The notes: a model not told the origin generated them from the sequence alone. Counted from the first letter of the stretch, positions 1 through 10,890 are shown. The stretch: 64,000 nt of DNA from Melitaea cinxia (GCF_905220565.1 NC_059406.1:7326001-7390000); one strand, 5' to 3'. A program made the numbers and translations.

Positions 1-2
1 CT

Positions 3-920
3 GTGCATGACTTTAATGTCATGAGTTTAGAAACGAGAAAGCTGTGGATATGTGATGTGTGCAGGTGTAAACAACCAAGAGGTGATCATTCCAACACTCC
101 GGTTCGCAGTTCACCAGTTGACGTGGGATTTGTCACACAGCGCGTGAAGACTCGTTCTATTTGTTCCTGTTTGTCAGCTACCAGTGTGCGTGAAATAATT
201 AGAGATGAACTGCGTAAAATTTTTGACAATGATTTGAATCCTAGAATTCAGGAAATTAAAAACACAATGGCCTCCTGCGAAGCATCATTGTCATTTTTGA
301 GTCAGGACATGGAAAAGCTAAAATCTGATAATGCTATCCATTCCGCACAAATACAGGTCCTAACAAAAGAGAATGATACTATGCGTGCGGCTAACCAAGC
401 TGTCTCGACTCGGCTTATGCAACTCGAACAACAGACCCGAGCTTCAAATATGGAAATACAATGTGTTCCGGAGAACAAGCAAGAAAACTTGATCAACACG
501 GTCCAACAACTGGGTAAAATTATAAAATGCCCGGTGTCCAAGGAAAATATTCACTTTTGTGCAAGAACTGCGAAGATGAATACCAAGAGTCCTCGTCCGA
601 GATCAATATTGGTGAAGTTTAGTAGTCCTAGGCTGCGTGACGAGTTCCTAGCAGCAACTATTAAATATAACAAAAATAATAGTACTGATAAGCTTACTAC
701 TGGTCATTTGGGAATTGCAAGTGATAAGAAAACTCCGATATATGTTGTGGAAAATCTCACGCCTGAAGCGAAAATTCTTCATGCTGCAACTCGTCGTAAG
801 GCTAAGGAGTTAGGTTTCCAGTTTGTATGGATTCGTGATGGAAAGATTTTTGCCCGAAAATCTGACGGATCAAACTACGTACATATACGGAATCATGACA
901 CTCTAAATAATTTGTCATAG
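3..920 (+). CDS. LINE-1 ORF1 protein, partial: end of a PHD-like finger, coiled coil, baculovirus FP-like C-terminal domain
   Basis: This is the nucleic-acid-binding ORF1 protein of the LINE, expected to coat element RNA and help form the retrotransposition particle. The frame is already open at the left edge, so the true start and N-terminus are missing. The first residues, with LWICDVC, look like the last W-x-C-x2-C part of a PHD/zinc finger such as begins many insect LINE ORF1 proteins. Residues of about 65-150 are charged and heptad-like and should form a coiled coil. From about residue 150 the pattern (NMEIQCVPE, then ENL, then ILVKFSSPRLRDEF) matches the FP-type C-terminal domain shared by lepidopteran LINE ORF1s and the baculovirus FP protein family. 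It ends at TAG 918-920, 11 nt before the ORF2 frame opens. Domain names are from memory of the families. Confidence 0.82.
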   Translation: MHDFNVMSLETRKLWICDVCRCKQPRGDHSNTPVRSSPVDVGFVTQRVKTRSICSCLSATSVREIIRDELRKIFDNDLNPRIQEIKNTMASCEASLSFLSQDMEKLKSDNAIHSAQIQVLTKENDTMRAANQAVSTRLMQLEQQTRASNMEIQCVPENKQENLINTVQQLGKIIKCPVSKENIHFCARTAKMNTKSPRPRSILVKFSSPRLRDEFLAATIKYNKNNSTDKLTTGHLGIASDKKTPIYVVENLTPEAKILHAATRRKAKELGFQFVWIRDGKIFARKSDGSNYVHIRNHDTLNNLS

Positions 921-934
921 ACTAGCGCTAAATT

Positions 935-3900
935 TTGTTAACGTTATTACTATTGGGCCCATTACAAAATAATATTTCTATTTACTACCAAAATGTTCGT
1001 GGTTTAAGGACAAAGACAATTGATTTATTTAATAATGTGGTTTGTAACTCTTATGATATTGTAATAATGACCGAAACGTGGTTGAATGCGGGCGTCTTCG
1101 ATTCTGAGATTTTTGATGATCGATATATTGTTTACCGACGTGATCGGGAGAGTAGCGGATTTCACGCCTCGAGTAACGGCGGAGGTGTGCTCATAGCAGT
1201 GTCTAAGCAATTTGAGTCTGCAAGGTTTTTAAATTTTGAATCTGAGTGTGAGGATCTTTGGGTTTGCATGACTGTAAGCGATATAAATGGAAAGCGTAAA
1301 AGGCTTTATATATGTGCTGTTTATATCCCCCCACCGGTACAAAAACATATCTTTAAAAATTTCATTGATAATTCCTGTCGAGTGTTGGAGTCGCTCAATG
1401 ATAGCGTACTTATTGCCGGCGATTTCAATATGAGTAGTATTACATGGTCGCGGGGATCTCATGGGCATAGTCTTCGTGCTGAGCTCTCCAACAGCTATTT
1501 ACAAAATCTATTAACTGATTTCCTCTCATACAATGACATGTACCAGTTTAACCACATAAAGAACATTAGAAATAATATTCTTGATCTCATTTTGTCAAAT
1601 ATTGAAATTGAAGATGTTCTCGCATGTCCTGACGCTCTGTCGTGTATTGATCCTTATCACCCACCACTGGTTTTTTCCATTAATTTTGTTGATACAGGTT
1701 CACTAGTCCCTAATTTCGCGTTTGCAAAATTTTGTTTTCACAAGGCTGATTATGAAAATATAATAAGGTGTCTTGATGGAATTGACTGGAGGGAGATTTT
1801 GAGTCATTGCCCTTGTGTTGATGCGATGGTAACATTATTCTATGACCGGGTTCGTGAATTAATACGTACATATGTTCCCATCAGGAAACCTCGCAGTCAA
1901 AAGTACCCTATTTGGTTTTCATCGAGTCTTATTAAGTGCATTAAGGAAAAATATAAATATAGGATAAGGGTTCGCAAATACGACAATCCTCGTGATAAAC
2001 TTGCTTTTGAACTGTTAAAGAAAAGGTGCGACAGATTGCTAAAGCTCTCTTATTATAAATATATAGAACGACTCGAGCTTTCTTTAAAGTCTAATCCAAA
2101 GTTAATTTGGTCATTCATAAAGCAAAAGAAAGGCAGAAGCTCTTATCCTTCGAGACTAAGGGGTAGTGATGGATTTACTGCCGATGGGACGCACATCTGT
2201 AATATTCTTGCTGACCATTTTTCATCAGTATATGTCGGAAAAGGTGAAAATGATGCTGTTGGTCATGGCAATAGTAATAATAATGAGTATAATCTTGCGA
2301 TTCCAAGTAGTAATTTGTACCTTGATAACATAAGCTTTACAGTGGATCAAGTTTACAATGTTTTAAAAATTCTTGACATAAATAAAGGCCCAGGTGCAGA
2401 TGGCGTTCCATCGGTGTTTATCCGGAACTGCGCTGGTTCATTGGCTTTACCATTTACATTAATTTTTAATAAATCTCTTGCTACTGGTACATATCCAACA
2501 TTGTGGAAAGAGGCTCTTGTGCTGCCCTTATTTAAAGCAGGTGATAGAGAAGAAGCCAAAAACTATCGACCCATTTCCATTGTTTCGGTTTTTGCAAAAG
2601 TATTTGAGTTGCTTATTTATCCCGTTGTTTCATGGCACTTTAAGCAATTCGTGGCTCCAGAACAGCATGGGTTTGTGAAAGCTCGATCGACGGTCACTAA
2701 TCTCGTTTCCTTTGTTGAAGACATTACTGAAATTCTTGATAGTGGTAATTCCGTTGACACAATTTATACAGACTTCAGTAAGGCCTTTGACAAAGTTAAT
2801 CACGGTATCTTGATCAAAAAGCTTGAGGTGATAGGTGTGGCGGGTCCATTGCTGGATTGGCTAAAGTCATATCTTACTATGCGATCTTCTACGGTCGTCG
2901 TTGATGGTTATGCATCTGACCCGTTTTATGCTGTTTCAGGAGTACCCCAGGGCTCACATCTTGGGCCCTTGCTGTTTAACATATTCATCAACGATGTCAG
3001 TAGTTGCATTAAATATTCAAAATATTATCTGTTTGCTGATGATCTTAAAATATTTCGACAAGTTACCTCAGATATTGATGCTGAATTACTCCAAGCGGAT
3101 TTGAATAGCTTGATTTTATGGTGTCGTGATAACGGGATGGTTTTGAACATTGATAAATGTCGCGTTATAAGATATTCTAGGAAAAAAACATCAATCTCGA
3201 GAACGTATTTTATTGGTAGTAGTGCACTGTCGGAAGTCTCTTACATACGTGATCTAGGAGTTACACTTGATAGTAAACTCCGTTTCAATATTCATGTTGA
3301 TAACATTGTCAGCAGTAGTTTTAAGGCACTTGGTTTCCTCTTGCGTAATTGTAAGCAATTCAGGGATTCTCACACTAAAATAATTATTTATTCGGCCTTG
3401 GTACGAAGTATTTTGGAATACTGCAGCGTTGTTTGGAATCCCCACTTTAATGTTTATTCGCAGAGAATAGAAAGAATCCAAAAAAGATTTATTTGGCACC
3501 TCTCGTATGAAAATAGGGTACTTAAAGATCTTAGACATTATGAGGATAAGCTTGAGTACTTTCAACTCCAGTCACTTTCGGGTCGGAGACGACTTCTCGA
3601 TCTTACATTCTTGCACAAATTAATGAATGGCGCCATTGACTGTCCCAACTTACTAGCTCAATTAAATATTCGTGCCCAAACTAGAACTATAAGACCGTCA
3701 GCTTTTACACCTTTCGTGGAAAAACGTACACGCTCACGTCAGGGCCGATATTCTCCGATTAATAGGTTAATGTTGAGTTACAACTCCGTTTATAAATCAA
3801 TTCAGCGGAATGGTTTTCGTGCATCAACTCTTAATGATCAACAGAAAAACACAAAAGCGGATATCGATATTTTTTCAGACAATCTTTTTAAATTTAAGTA

Positions 3901-3937
3901 CAATTTGTTAAATTTTTATAATTTTAATGATTCTTGA
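935..3937 (+). CDS. LINE-1 ORF2: apurinic-like endonuclease and reverse transcriptase
   Basis: ORF2 nicks target DNA and reverse-transcribes element RNA at the nick. The endonuclease occupies about residues 14-240: QNVRG (19-23), TETW (46-49), GGGVLI, GDFN, and a terminal D-P-Y-H-P-P-L variant of the usual SDHxP motif. The reverse transcriptase spans about residues 480-760, with NYRPIS, a DFSKAFDKVNH block, GVPQGS near 669 and the catalytic FADD at 700-703. No RNase H domain is visible after it. The ~1000-aa length is normal for the group and there is no internal stop. The start is odd: TAG 923-925 and TAA 929-931 close the frame just upstream, and no ATG occurs before codon 45 (1067), which would remove the first endonuclease motif. 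I use the TTG at 935 only as a marker; translation probably restarts at a non-AUG codon, or the ATG has been lost. Confidence 0.9.
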   Translation: MLTLLLLGPLQNNISIYYQNVRGLRTKTIDLFNNVVCNSYDIVIMTETWLNAGVFDSEIFDDRYIVYRRDRESSGFHASSNGGGVLIAVSKQFESARFLNFESECEDLWVCMTVSDINGKRKRLYICAVYIPPPVQKHIFKNFIDNSCRVLESLNDSVLIAGDFNMSSITWSRGSHGHSLRAELSNSYLQNLLTDFLSYNDMYQFNHIKNIRNNILDLILSNIEIEDVLACPDALSCIDPYHPPLVFSINFVDTGSLVPNFAFAKFCFHKADYENIIRCLDGIDWREILSHCPCVDAMVTLFYDRVRELIRTYVPIRKPRSQKYPIWFSSSLIKCIKEKYKYRIRVRKYDNPRDKLAFELLKKRCDRLLKLSYYKYIERLELSLKSNPKLIWSFIKQKKGRSSYPSRLRGSDGFTADGTHICNILADHFSSVYVGKGENDAVGHGNSNNNEYNLAIPSSNLYLDNISFTVDQVYNVLKILDINKGPGADGVPSVFIRNCAGSLALPFTLIFNKSLATGTYPTLWKEALVLPLFKAGDREEAKNYRPISIVSVFAKVFELLIYPVVSWHFKQFVAPEQHGFVKARSTVTNLVSFVEDITEILDSGNSVDTIYTDFSKAFDKVNHGILIKKLEVIGVAGPLLDWLKSYLTMRSSTVVVDGYASDPFYAVSGVPQGSHLGPLLFNIFINDVSSCIKYSKYYLFADDLKIFRQVTSDIDAELLQADLNSLILWCRDNGMVLNIDKCRVIRYSRKKTSISRTYFIGSSALSEVSYIRDLGVTLDSKLRFNIHVDNIVSSSFKALGFLLRNCKQFRDSHTKIIIYSALVRSILEYCSVVWNPHFNVYSQRIERIQKRFIWHLSYENRVLKDLRHYEDKLEYFQLQSLSGRRRLLDLTFLHKLMNGAIDCPNLLAQLNIRAQTRTIRPSAFTPFVEKRTRSRQGRYSPINRLMLSYNSVYKSIQRNGFRASTLNDQQKNTKADIDIFSDNLFKFKYNLLNFYNFNDS

Positions 3938-4342
3938 TTATGATGTTTGTATTGTGGTTCCTTTATGCTGTATGATTAAGTATGATGATGATTTTTATTG
4001 TTATTATCTATTATGTGTGTGAATGAATGTTGATTTAATTAATAGTAATATTGTGATTAATAATTAATGTCCTTGGAATTCCTTATAAATTTTTCAATAT
4101 TTTGTGATAAATTTTAATGTTAAATTTAATTGTTTTATATTTTTTATGATTTTTATAGTCGATTTTTTTTCTGTGATTAAATTTGATATGAATTTGTTAC
4201 ATATAACTTTATTTGTATATTGTGCGTCTGTTTTCTTTTTGCGAATTGTGTGTAACACCTATAATTAAGGCAACACTTATACTTAATATTGTAAAAATTT
4301 ATCTTTTTTGTTCTTGTTAGTGTATGTCTTGTTGGTGTTAAT

Positions 4343-4373
<31 letters not shown>

Positions 4374-4440
4374 GTCAGTAATAAACATGCAGTTTTGCTA
4401 TGAACACGTCTTTTTAAATTAACACTCCTCAGTCCCATCC

Positions 4441-4680
4441 GTACAACTACTTACCCCGGTAGATGTTACAACTTGCCCCAAGTACGAGGTAAGTTGTAAC
4501 ACCGCACTTCTTCTAGAAAATAATTGATTGTAAAATAATGGCTAATAGTTATGGTATTATTTTTACTTTATTGGGTAGAGGAATAGTTACAGCATCCATC
4601 CATCTTTATTTAGTAGCAATATAATCAATAGATTTCAAGATATATTAGTTTTCATGAAAAATGTTACAACAAGCCCCTCT
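4441..4680. repeat. Relic repeat with four copies of a GTTACAACTTgCCCC-type motif
   Basis: The motif occurs as GTACAACTACTTACCCC (4441), GTTACAACTTGCCCC (4466-4480), its reverse complement near 4487-4500, and GTTACAACAAGCCCC (4663-4677). The middle pair forms an inverted repeat: TGTTACAACTT 4464-4474 and AAGTTGTAACA 4491-4501. The arrangement recalls the motif array of the pogo-like element at 10852-12031, so this may be a decayed DNA transposon. Its ends are not defined. Confidence 0.35.
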
Positions 4681-5404
4681 CTCCCCTATATATTGTCGTC
4701 AAACAGCCATATCTTAAAAAATAATTGAGCTAAAGAGATAAATCCAAAATGAGGTTGTAGGAAACGTTAAAGAGTATATTCCGTATTTACATATTCCGTA
4801 TTAACGGATAATCATTCATATAGCCATATTTCTAGATTAAAGCGGAATACGGCAAAAAAAATCATATAAATTGCATACGCACATCGAGTTGATACTATAA
4901 CATGAATTTGGATAGAAGTTTTCATTGGGGGCCGATTCACAATACTTATCCTGCTATACTCTTTATTGCTCATTTGTTGACTAGAACAATAAAAGAACCA
5001 CTCAGATCTTATATTCTAATAAAGAGTATAATATCATAAAAAGAGGCTAATTAGGGATTTTTAGTATCTCAGAATTTTCAAAAAATATAAGGCCAAATAA
5101 TTGAAGTGTAATGTGTTCCAAAATAGGTGTAGAGGTATTTACATTCTTATTATATTATATTATTTTAATGACGTTAAAATAATAAATGTTTAATATTTAT
5201 TAATGAACTATGCAAAGGTCATTCTTATGGTTCCATTTCATTGTATCAAAAGTATGACGTGAAAGGTCACCGTACATAACATCATTCAAGGTTGTTCATT
5301 GTAAACGTTATAGCATACTGACTTATTGTATGAATATGAATTTTATTGGAAATCTGAATTTAAAAAATACAATTAAAATGAGGCTTAGCGTCACTTTAAT
5401 TATG

Positions 5405-5465
5405 CAAATTTTCCAACATGGAAAAGAGGTCTACGCCCAGCCAGCTGTGAGATATTACAGGATTA
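5405..5465 (+). repeat. SINE-A 3' tail fragment
   Basis: The text around 'catggaaaagaggtctacgc' followed by 'gagatattacagg' matches the 3' tail of the full SINE-A copies at 49861-50203 and 52551-52886, with several substitutions. Only the tail is present. Confidence 0.5.
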
Positions 5466-6676
5466 ACCGTAATACACATTTATTGAGAAATCTACATATT
5501 ATTATATTGAATAAACTCAGAGATTCAATAAAATACTTTTTTTTTAGATACGCCGGCTTGATGATAGGCCACAAAAGAAACAATATTTATTTATTTACAC
5601 TTTCGCACACCGATACAAGGTTTTAACAATATTATAAATGATATATAAAAATACAAAAAAAAAAAATTGTTTCTGTAGTATTTCCGACAGATTTATCCTA
5701 ATTATTAGACTTTAATTGTACTAACTATAACTATGTATAGACTCGATTTAGTCTATAAAGTACTGAAGACTATCAGTCTTTTCAGAAAATCTTGTCACGT
5801 TTGATAGTATTACGTTTCCAAAAACATACTTTATTTTTTCTTTACACGAGAATTCAAGGGTAATCCTCATTAAGTCAGTACAAACAACGACTACGGCAAA
5901 CAATGACAGATGTGTGTGTCTATTTCGTTGTGGAATCAAACAAGTACACGCCCCAAAAAAACGGACTTATGACACTGTTTGTTAAATGATTTTCATTTTT
6001 TCAATATCTACGAAAGTAATTAATTTGTGATGAGTTGTTTAATATCAATAAAATATCAGGGATTTTATATTGTATTCGACTTAATAATTGAATTAGGTCC
6101 AATTCCCAGTACAAGCATGTCATTTTTTTCACTTTGAAGGTTCGTTCATTTCTGAAAATTACTTCACGTCATGGATTTATTTACTACGCACTTGATCGTC
6201 CTCTTTTTAAGCTTGGTTCTATCGTTTTTGTCTATAACACGTTATATATCATTAGTAAGACCGCTATTTTCAAACTTTTGTTGACGCATACTTCATTTTA
6301 TTATTCCTGAACGATGAAATACAGCTCCAATAAAAAGAGAAAATAAGAATTTTCAGACCTATTAGCTTGAGTTTTAATATTCAGATCACACACACGTCTA
6401 TAGTATTTAATACTATTAATTACTAAAACTGTAGTCATTGTGGGTCTCCCCACCATCCCTTAAAGAGATACTAAAACAGGTTGCGGTCATTGGCATGGCT
6501 TTCTGATAAAATCTTTACTCATTATAAAGAAACTACCCGCAAATCAGCTGTTAGTGAAGCAACGTAGTAAATTAATATCTAATTCTTCACCTGTAAGGTG
6601 ATAACATCATTGCCCAGCTAAGAATAAGTACATTCGATCACAAATTCGATTTACAATTTTCTAGTAAAGCATATTT

Positions 6677-6745
6677 GAGTGATTCAGCCTATAGCATCCC
6701 ACTGATTGGCATATGCCTCTTTTTTCATGTAGGAGAACGGTACTT
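6677..6745 (-). repeat. SINE-A 3' tail fragment
   Basis: 'ttcagcctatagcatccca' followed by 'catatgcctc' and 'catgtaggagaacgg' is the reverse complement of the SINE-A tail, with a few mismatches. It is an old 5'-truncated copy. Confidence 0.5.
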
Positions 6746-7810
6746 CTTGTAACTTTACTACTTCATATGCATACATATGCAAGGTGCTGTTTACCAATAC
6801 GTACTTCCATTAGTAGAGCTTAATCTAATCTAGAATAACGTGCAAAATTGTAACGATATAGTATTATTTTAGAAACCGGCACTAAATTATTCTTTTCAAT
6901 TTTAATTTATAGTTTTATCTACATTCGATTCTATAAATTCCAGTACTTATAGTTGGCTATAATACTAGCACTACCATTAGTAGAGTCATAAAAATACTGT
7001 ACAATTGCTTGAAAGTAATTGATTAAAACGACTATATTTATATTGTCAGCTCAGTATTAATTAAAACTTTAAATTACAAATTTTAAATTACAAAAACCAA
7101 AAAATAATCAAAATAAAGAACCATTTTTAAAATTTTTCGATTTGACTACAGACTTTGACAATCAACAAAATAGTATAATATGCGTATGTGTTTCAGATAC
7201 ATGGTAGTGTGTGTGTGTGTGTGTTTTTTTTTTATTAATTTAATATGTTTTTATACATAATAAAAAAATATTAGCATTCTGCACTTATTTTCTATATAAA
7301 CTATAAGTGTACGAAATGTCATACTCCTCCGTCCGTGCAATTTTTCTAAAAAGAGGTACAAAGTTTATGCTTCACGTTTTAATATATAGATGAGCTATAG
7401 GTTAATATATTATGGTAATAAAGTATAATAAAACCACAATTCTATCCAGAACACATTAATTCAACAGTAACGGCTAAATTTGATTTACATAAATATGTTC
7501 TCTCACTAATTGTAGTATAATATATTCAAAATATGATAATAAAGCTACGTTAATTTGTTATCACAACTTGAAATCGATAAATGAAGCCAAATAGCTTGTT
7601 AGTAATGGGACATTTATGTGCTTGGAAAGATCAAAGTCCCTTTCTCTTTGTACTAATAGTATTACGTTAACAGTTAACAGGGCAGTTATTAAGTGTTTAT
7701 TATAATAATTGGAACCGACAGCTGTGCTTGCGGTTCCGGGGTACAGCGAGACGATAAACTACGGCGAACCCAGTAACAAATATTTACGTACGTCTACGAT
7801 CTAATTTAAA

Positions 7811-7842
7811 CATTTTTGTGTAGTTACCACTACACAAAAATG
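7811..7842. repeat. Perfect 14-bp hairpin
   Basis: CATTTTTGTGTAGT (7811-7824) pairs without mismatch with ACTACACAAAAATG (7829-7842) around a TACC loop. No element ends or target duplication are evident around it. Confidence 0.7.
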
Positions 7843-8239
7843 ATTACATATGTATCAAAACACAAACGTAGTTTAATACGTTGAAAACTATTAAACATAT
7901 TTTTGTAAAACATATATTTTTATTTATTTAATCAGAAATAGTTATGAGTTTGTAATATGTTAAAAAAATACCGCTTTATATAAATACCCAATTGTTTTAA
8001 ATAAAACTTCCTTACGCACGCTTGTTTGAGGAGGTGTGACGTGACGAGAACATTACGAAAAGTGTGATCGGAAGTTGAGAGGAAAATATAAGTTAGTGAA
8101 GATAGAAAATTTTACTTCAGTTGTGTGGTCTAAAGCACACTCGTTTTTCATTAATTGGTCCATTTATAAATTTTGAATATAAATAATAAAATATTCCTAT
8201 TTATCTATATCTATAATCTATAATCTATAATATATATAA

Positions 8240-10182
8240 AAGCGAAAGGTCACTCACTCATCACGAAATCTCCGAAACTATAACATCTACAAACTTTAAA
8301 TTTGTCAAGTAGACTCCTTATAGGACGTAGACATCCGCTAAGAACGGATTTTACGAAACTCGACCCCTAAGGGGGTAAAACGGGGGTTGGAAGTTTGTAT
8401 GAAAGTCCTATGTTTTTGAAGTAAGGGACTTGAAATTTAAAATGTATGCTTTATAGATGATAAAAAGGTGACCAAATAATGCATCTTTAGAAATCAACTC
8501 CCTTTTGGGGTTAAAACGGGGGATGATAGGTTGACTCGCTCATCACAAAATATCCGAAACTATAATACCCACAAACTTGAAATTTGGCAGGAAGGCTCCT
8601 TATAAAGCGTAGACATCCACTAAGAACGAATTTTACGAAATTTGACCCTTAAGGGGGTAAAACGGGGGTTCGAACTTTGTGTGAAAGTCCCATGTTTTTG
8701 AAGTAAGAGACTTGAAATTTAAAATGTATGCCTTATAGATGATGAAAAGGTGTTCAAATAATGTATCTTTAGAAATCAACTCCGTTTTGGGGTTAGAACG
8801 GGGGATGGTAGGTTTACTCACTCATCACGAAATCTCCGAAACTATAATACCTACAAACTTGAAATTTAGCAGATTAGCCTCCTTATAGGGCGTAGATATT
8901 CGCTAAGAACGGATTTTATGAAATTCAAACCCTAAGGGTGTAAAACGGGGGTTGGAAGTTTGTATGAAAGTACTATGTTTTTGAAGTAAGAGACTTGAAA
9001 TTTAAAATGTATGCTCTATAGATGATAAAAAGGTGACCAAATAATGCATCTTTAGAAATCAACTTCCTTTTGGGGTTAAAACGGGGGATGATAGGTTGAC
9101 TCGCTCATCACAAAATATCCGAAACTATAATACCCACAAACTTGAAATTTGGCAGGAAGGCTCCTTATAGAGCGTAGACATCCACTAAGAACGAAATTTA
9201 CGAAATTTGACCCTTAAGGGGGTAAAACGGGGGTTCGAACTTTGTGTGAAAGTCCCATGTTTTTGAAGTAAGAGACTTGAAATTTAAAATGTATGCCTTA
9301 TAGATGATGAAAAGGTGTTCAAATAATGTATCTTTAGAAATCAACTCCGTTTTGGGGTTAGAATGGGGGATGGTAGGTTTACTCACTCATCATGAAATCT
9401 CCGAAACTATAATACCTACAAACTTGAAATTTAGCAGATTAGGCTCCTTATAGGGCGTAGATATTCGCTAAGAACGGATTTTACGAAATTCAAACCCTAA
9501 GGGTGTAAAACGGGGGTTGGAAGTTTGTATGAAAGTACTATGTTTTTGATGTAAGAGACTTGAAATTTAAAATATATGCTCCATTGATGGTGAGAAGGTG
9601 CTTAAATAATGTATCTTTAGAAAGCAACTCCCTTTTGGGGTTAAAACGGGGGATGGTAGATTGACTCACTCATCACGAAATCTCCGGAACTATAACAGCT
9701 ACAAACTTGAAATTTATCAAGTATGCTCCTTATAGGGCGTAGACATCCCCTAAGAACTGATTTTACGAAACTCGACCCCTAAGGGGATAAAACGGGGTTT
9801 GGAAGTTTGTATGAAAGTCCTATGTTTTTAAGGTAAAAGACTTGAAATTTAAAATGTATGCTCTATAAATGATAAAAAGGTGACCAAATAATGTATCTTT
9901 AGAAATCAACCCCCTTTTGGGGTTAAAACGGGGGATGATAAGTTGATTCACTCATCACAAAATATCCGAAACTATAATACCCACAAACTTGAAATTTGGC
10001 AGGAAGGCTCCTAATAGAGCGTAGACATCCACTAAGAACGGATTTTACGAAATTTGACCCTTAAGGGGGTAAAACAGGGTCGGAAGTTTCTATAAAAGTC
10101 TTATGTTTTTGAAGTAAGAGACTTGAAATTTAAAATATATGCTCTATAGGTGGTGAGGAGGTGTCCAAATAATGCATCGTAA
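8240..10182 (+). repeat. ~283-bp tandem array with a 565-bp higher-order period
   Basis: About seven units each begin near 'ctcactcatcacgaaatctc' and contain 'gaaactataa', 'cttgaaattt', 'gggggtaaaacgggggtt' and 'gtttttgaagtaag'. Adjacent units alternate between two variants: one reads 'caaaatatccg' and 'catccac', the other 'gaaatctccg' and 'atattcgc'. Two successive dimers starting at 8531 and 9096 are nearly identical and offset by exactly 565 bp, so the array grew partly by dimer duplication. The 62-aa reverse-strand open frames within it are artefacts of the repeat. Confidence 0.85.
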
Positions 10183-10615
10183 TCTATATATATAAAAGAG
10201 AAAAGTCACTAACTCACTCATCACAAGAACTCAAAAACCACTGGATGGTATCCAGGTTGGACAAAGATAAAATTTGGCAGGGAGGTAGATTATAGTTAGC
10301 AGACGTCCGCTAAGAACGGATTTTACGATATTTCACCGCTAAGGGGATTTTATTGGGGTTGATAGTTTACATATACAGCCTGAAAATAAAACTAAAAATG
10401 TGGTGTATAGAGAGGTTTTATAAAAATAACTATTAAATTATACTAAATTGTGCTTTTTAAAAAGTTACTCAGTTTAATAAGCATTTCAACTGATTGATTT
10501 CAACTTGAACGATTGACTGAAATAAAAAAATAATTTACGTTAAACATCTTAATAGTAATGCATAGATATGCGCGGACATCATAACCACGCGTACGTAGTC
10601 GCGGGCCACAGTTAG
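10183..10615 (+). mobile_element. Helitron nested at the end of the array
   Basis: It starts with TC in A|TCTATATATATAAAAGAG and finishes in 'tcgcgggccacagttag' before T at 10616, again the Helitron end pattern. Its start resembles that of the outer element, so the two belong to related families. The same nesting occurs in the second composite copy (25750-26204), which means it predates the duplication of the composite. Confidence 0.65.
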
Positions 10616-10851
10616 TGTATTATAAAACTAAGTCCCAAAAAGTGTATGTGATCGATTCGCTCAAAATCTACTGAACGGATTTTCATGCGGTTTCGCCATT
10701 GGAGAGAGGGCTCGACCATTAGCAAGAGGAAGGTTTACGAAACGGCTAAGCCGATTTTCATGAGAGTTTCACTGGAAGTTTGCCGCGAAAAGTTTGTGAC
10801 ATATTAATTTCAACGCGGGAGAAGCCGCGGGCACAGCTAGTAGAATATATA

Positions 10852-10890
10852 TGGTAAAACCGGGAGAGATGCCGCAGTGGGATAGATGCC
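10852..10890 (+). repeat. Left terminal inverted repeat and first motif copies
   Basis: TGGTAAAACCGGGA is the inverted counterpart of the right end at 12017-12031. It runs straight into two GGGATAGATGCC-type copies (10862-10873 and 10879-10890). Confidence 0.7.

Larger units (their letters stand above)
1..4373 (+). mobile_element. LINE-1: Jockey/CR1-like non-LTR retrotransposon, 5' end outside window
   Basis: Two consecutive plus-strand open frames (ORF1, then endonuclease plus reverse transcriptase ORF2) are followed by a ~435-bp AT-rich 3' UTR and a simple-repeat tail of (AAAT)n at 4346-4372. This is the layout of a non-LTR retrotransposon. The open frames contain no stops, so the copy looks young. 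The tail is a short tandem repeat and not poly(A), as is common in CR1/Jockey-group elements. The 5' UTR and the left target duplication lie outside the window. Clade placement is by motif only; a reverse transcriptase tree would settle it. Confidence 0.9.
4681..8203. other. AT-rich intergenic DNA
   Basis: I see no convincing gene in this stretch. Short open frames lack recognisable domains. It holds two SINE-A fragments (5405-5465 and 6677-6745), a TG microsatellite at about 7206-7223 and a perfect hairpin at 7811-7842. A slightly GC-richer patch at 7715-7790 has no recognised identity. Confidence 0.6.
8204..10840 (+). mobile_element. Composite non-autonomous Helitron, copy 1
   Basis: The left end is a TC start inside short (TCTATAA)n repeats followed by 'atatataaaagcgaaaggtc'. 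The right end carries 'cgcgggagaagccgcggg' (a CGCGG/CCGCG-type hairpin) and finishes in CTAG before a target T at 10841. TC at one end, hairpin plus CTRR at the other, and insertion between A and T are Helitron hallmarks. No Rep/helicase frame is present, so the copy is non-autonomous. The body is a ~283-bp tandem array (8240-10182), then a second Helitron (10183-10615), then ~225 bp of 3' sequence. The first base is uncertain by up to ~20 bp because of the repeated TCTATAA. A sister copy lies inverted at 25534-27054. Confidence 0.78.

Noticed and set aside
8633..9386. Two nearly identical 62-aa minus-strand open frames (8633-8821 and 9198-9386)
   Set aside because: They are the same frame in two copies of the tandem unit 565 bp apart, with no protein-like composition or start context.
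8240..10182. CRISPR-like array
   Set aside because: Units are ~283 bp with no short repeat/unique spacer pattern, and the setting is a eukaryotic Helitron.
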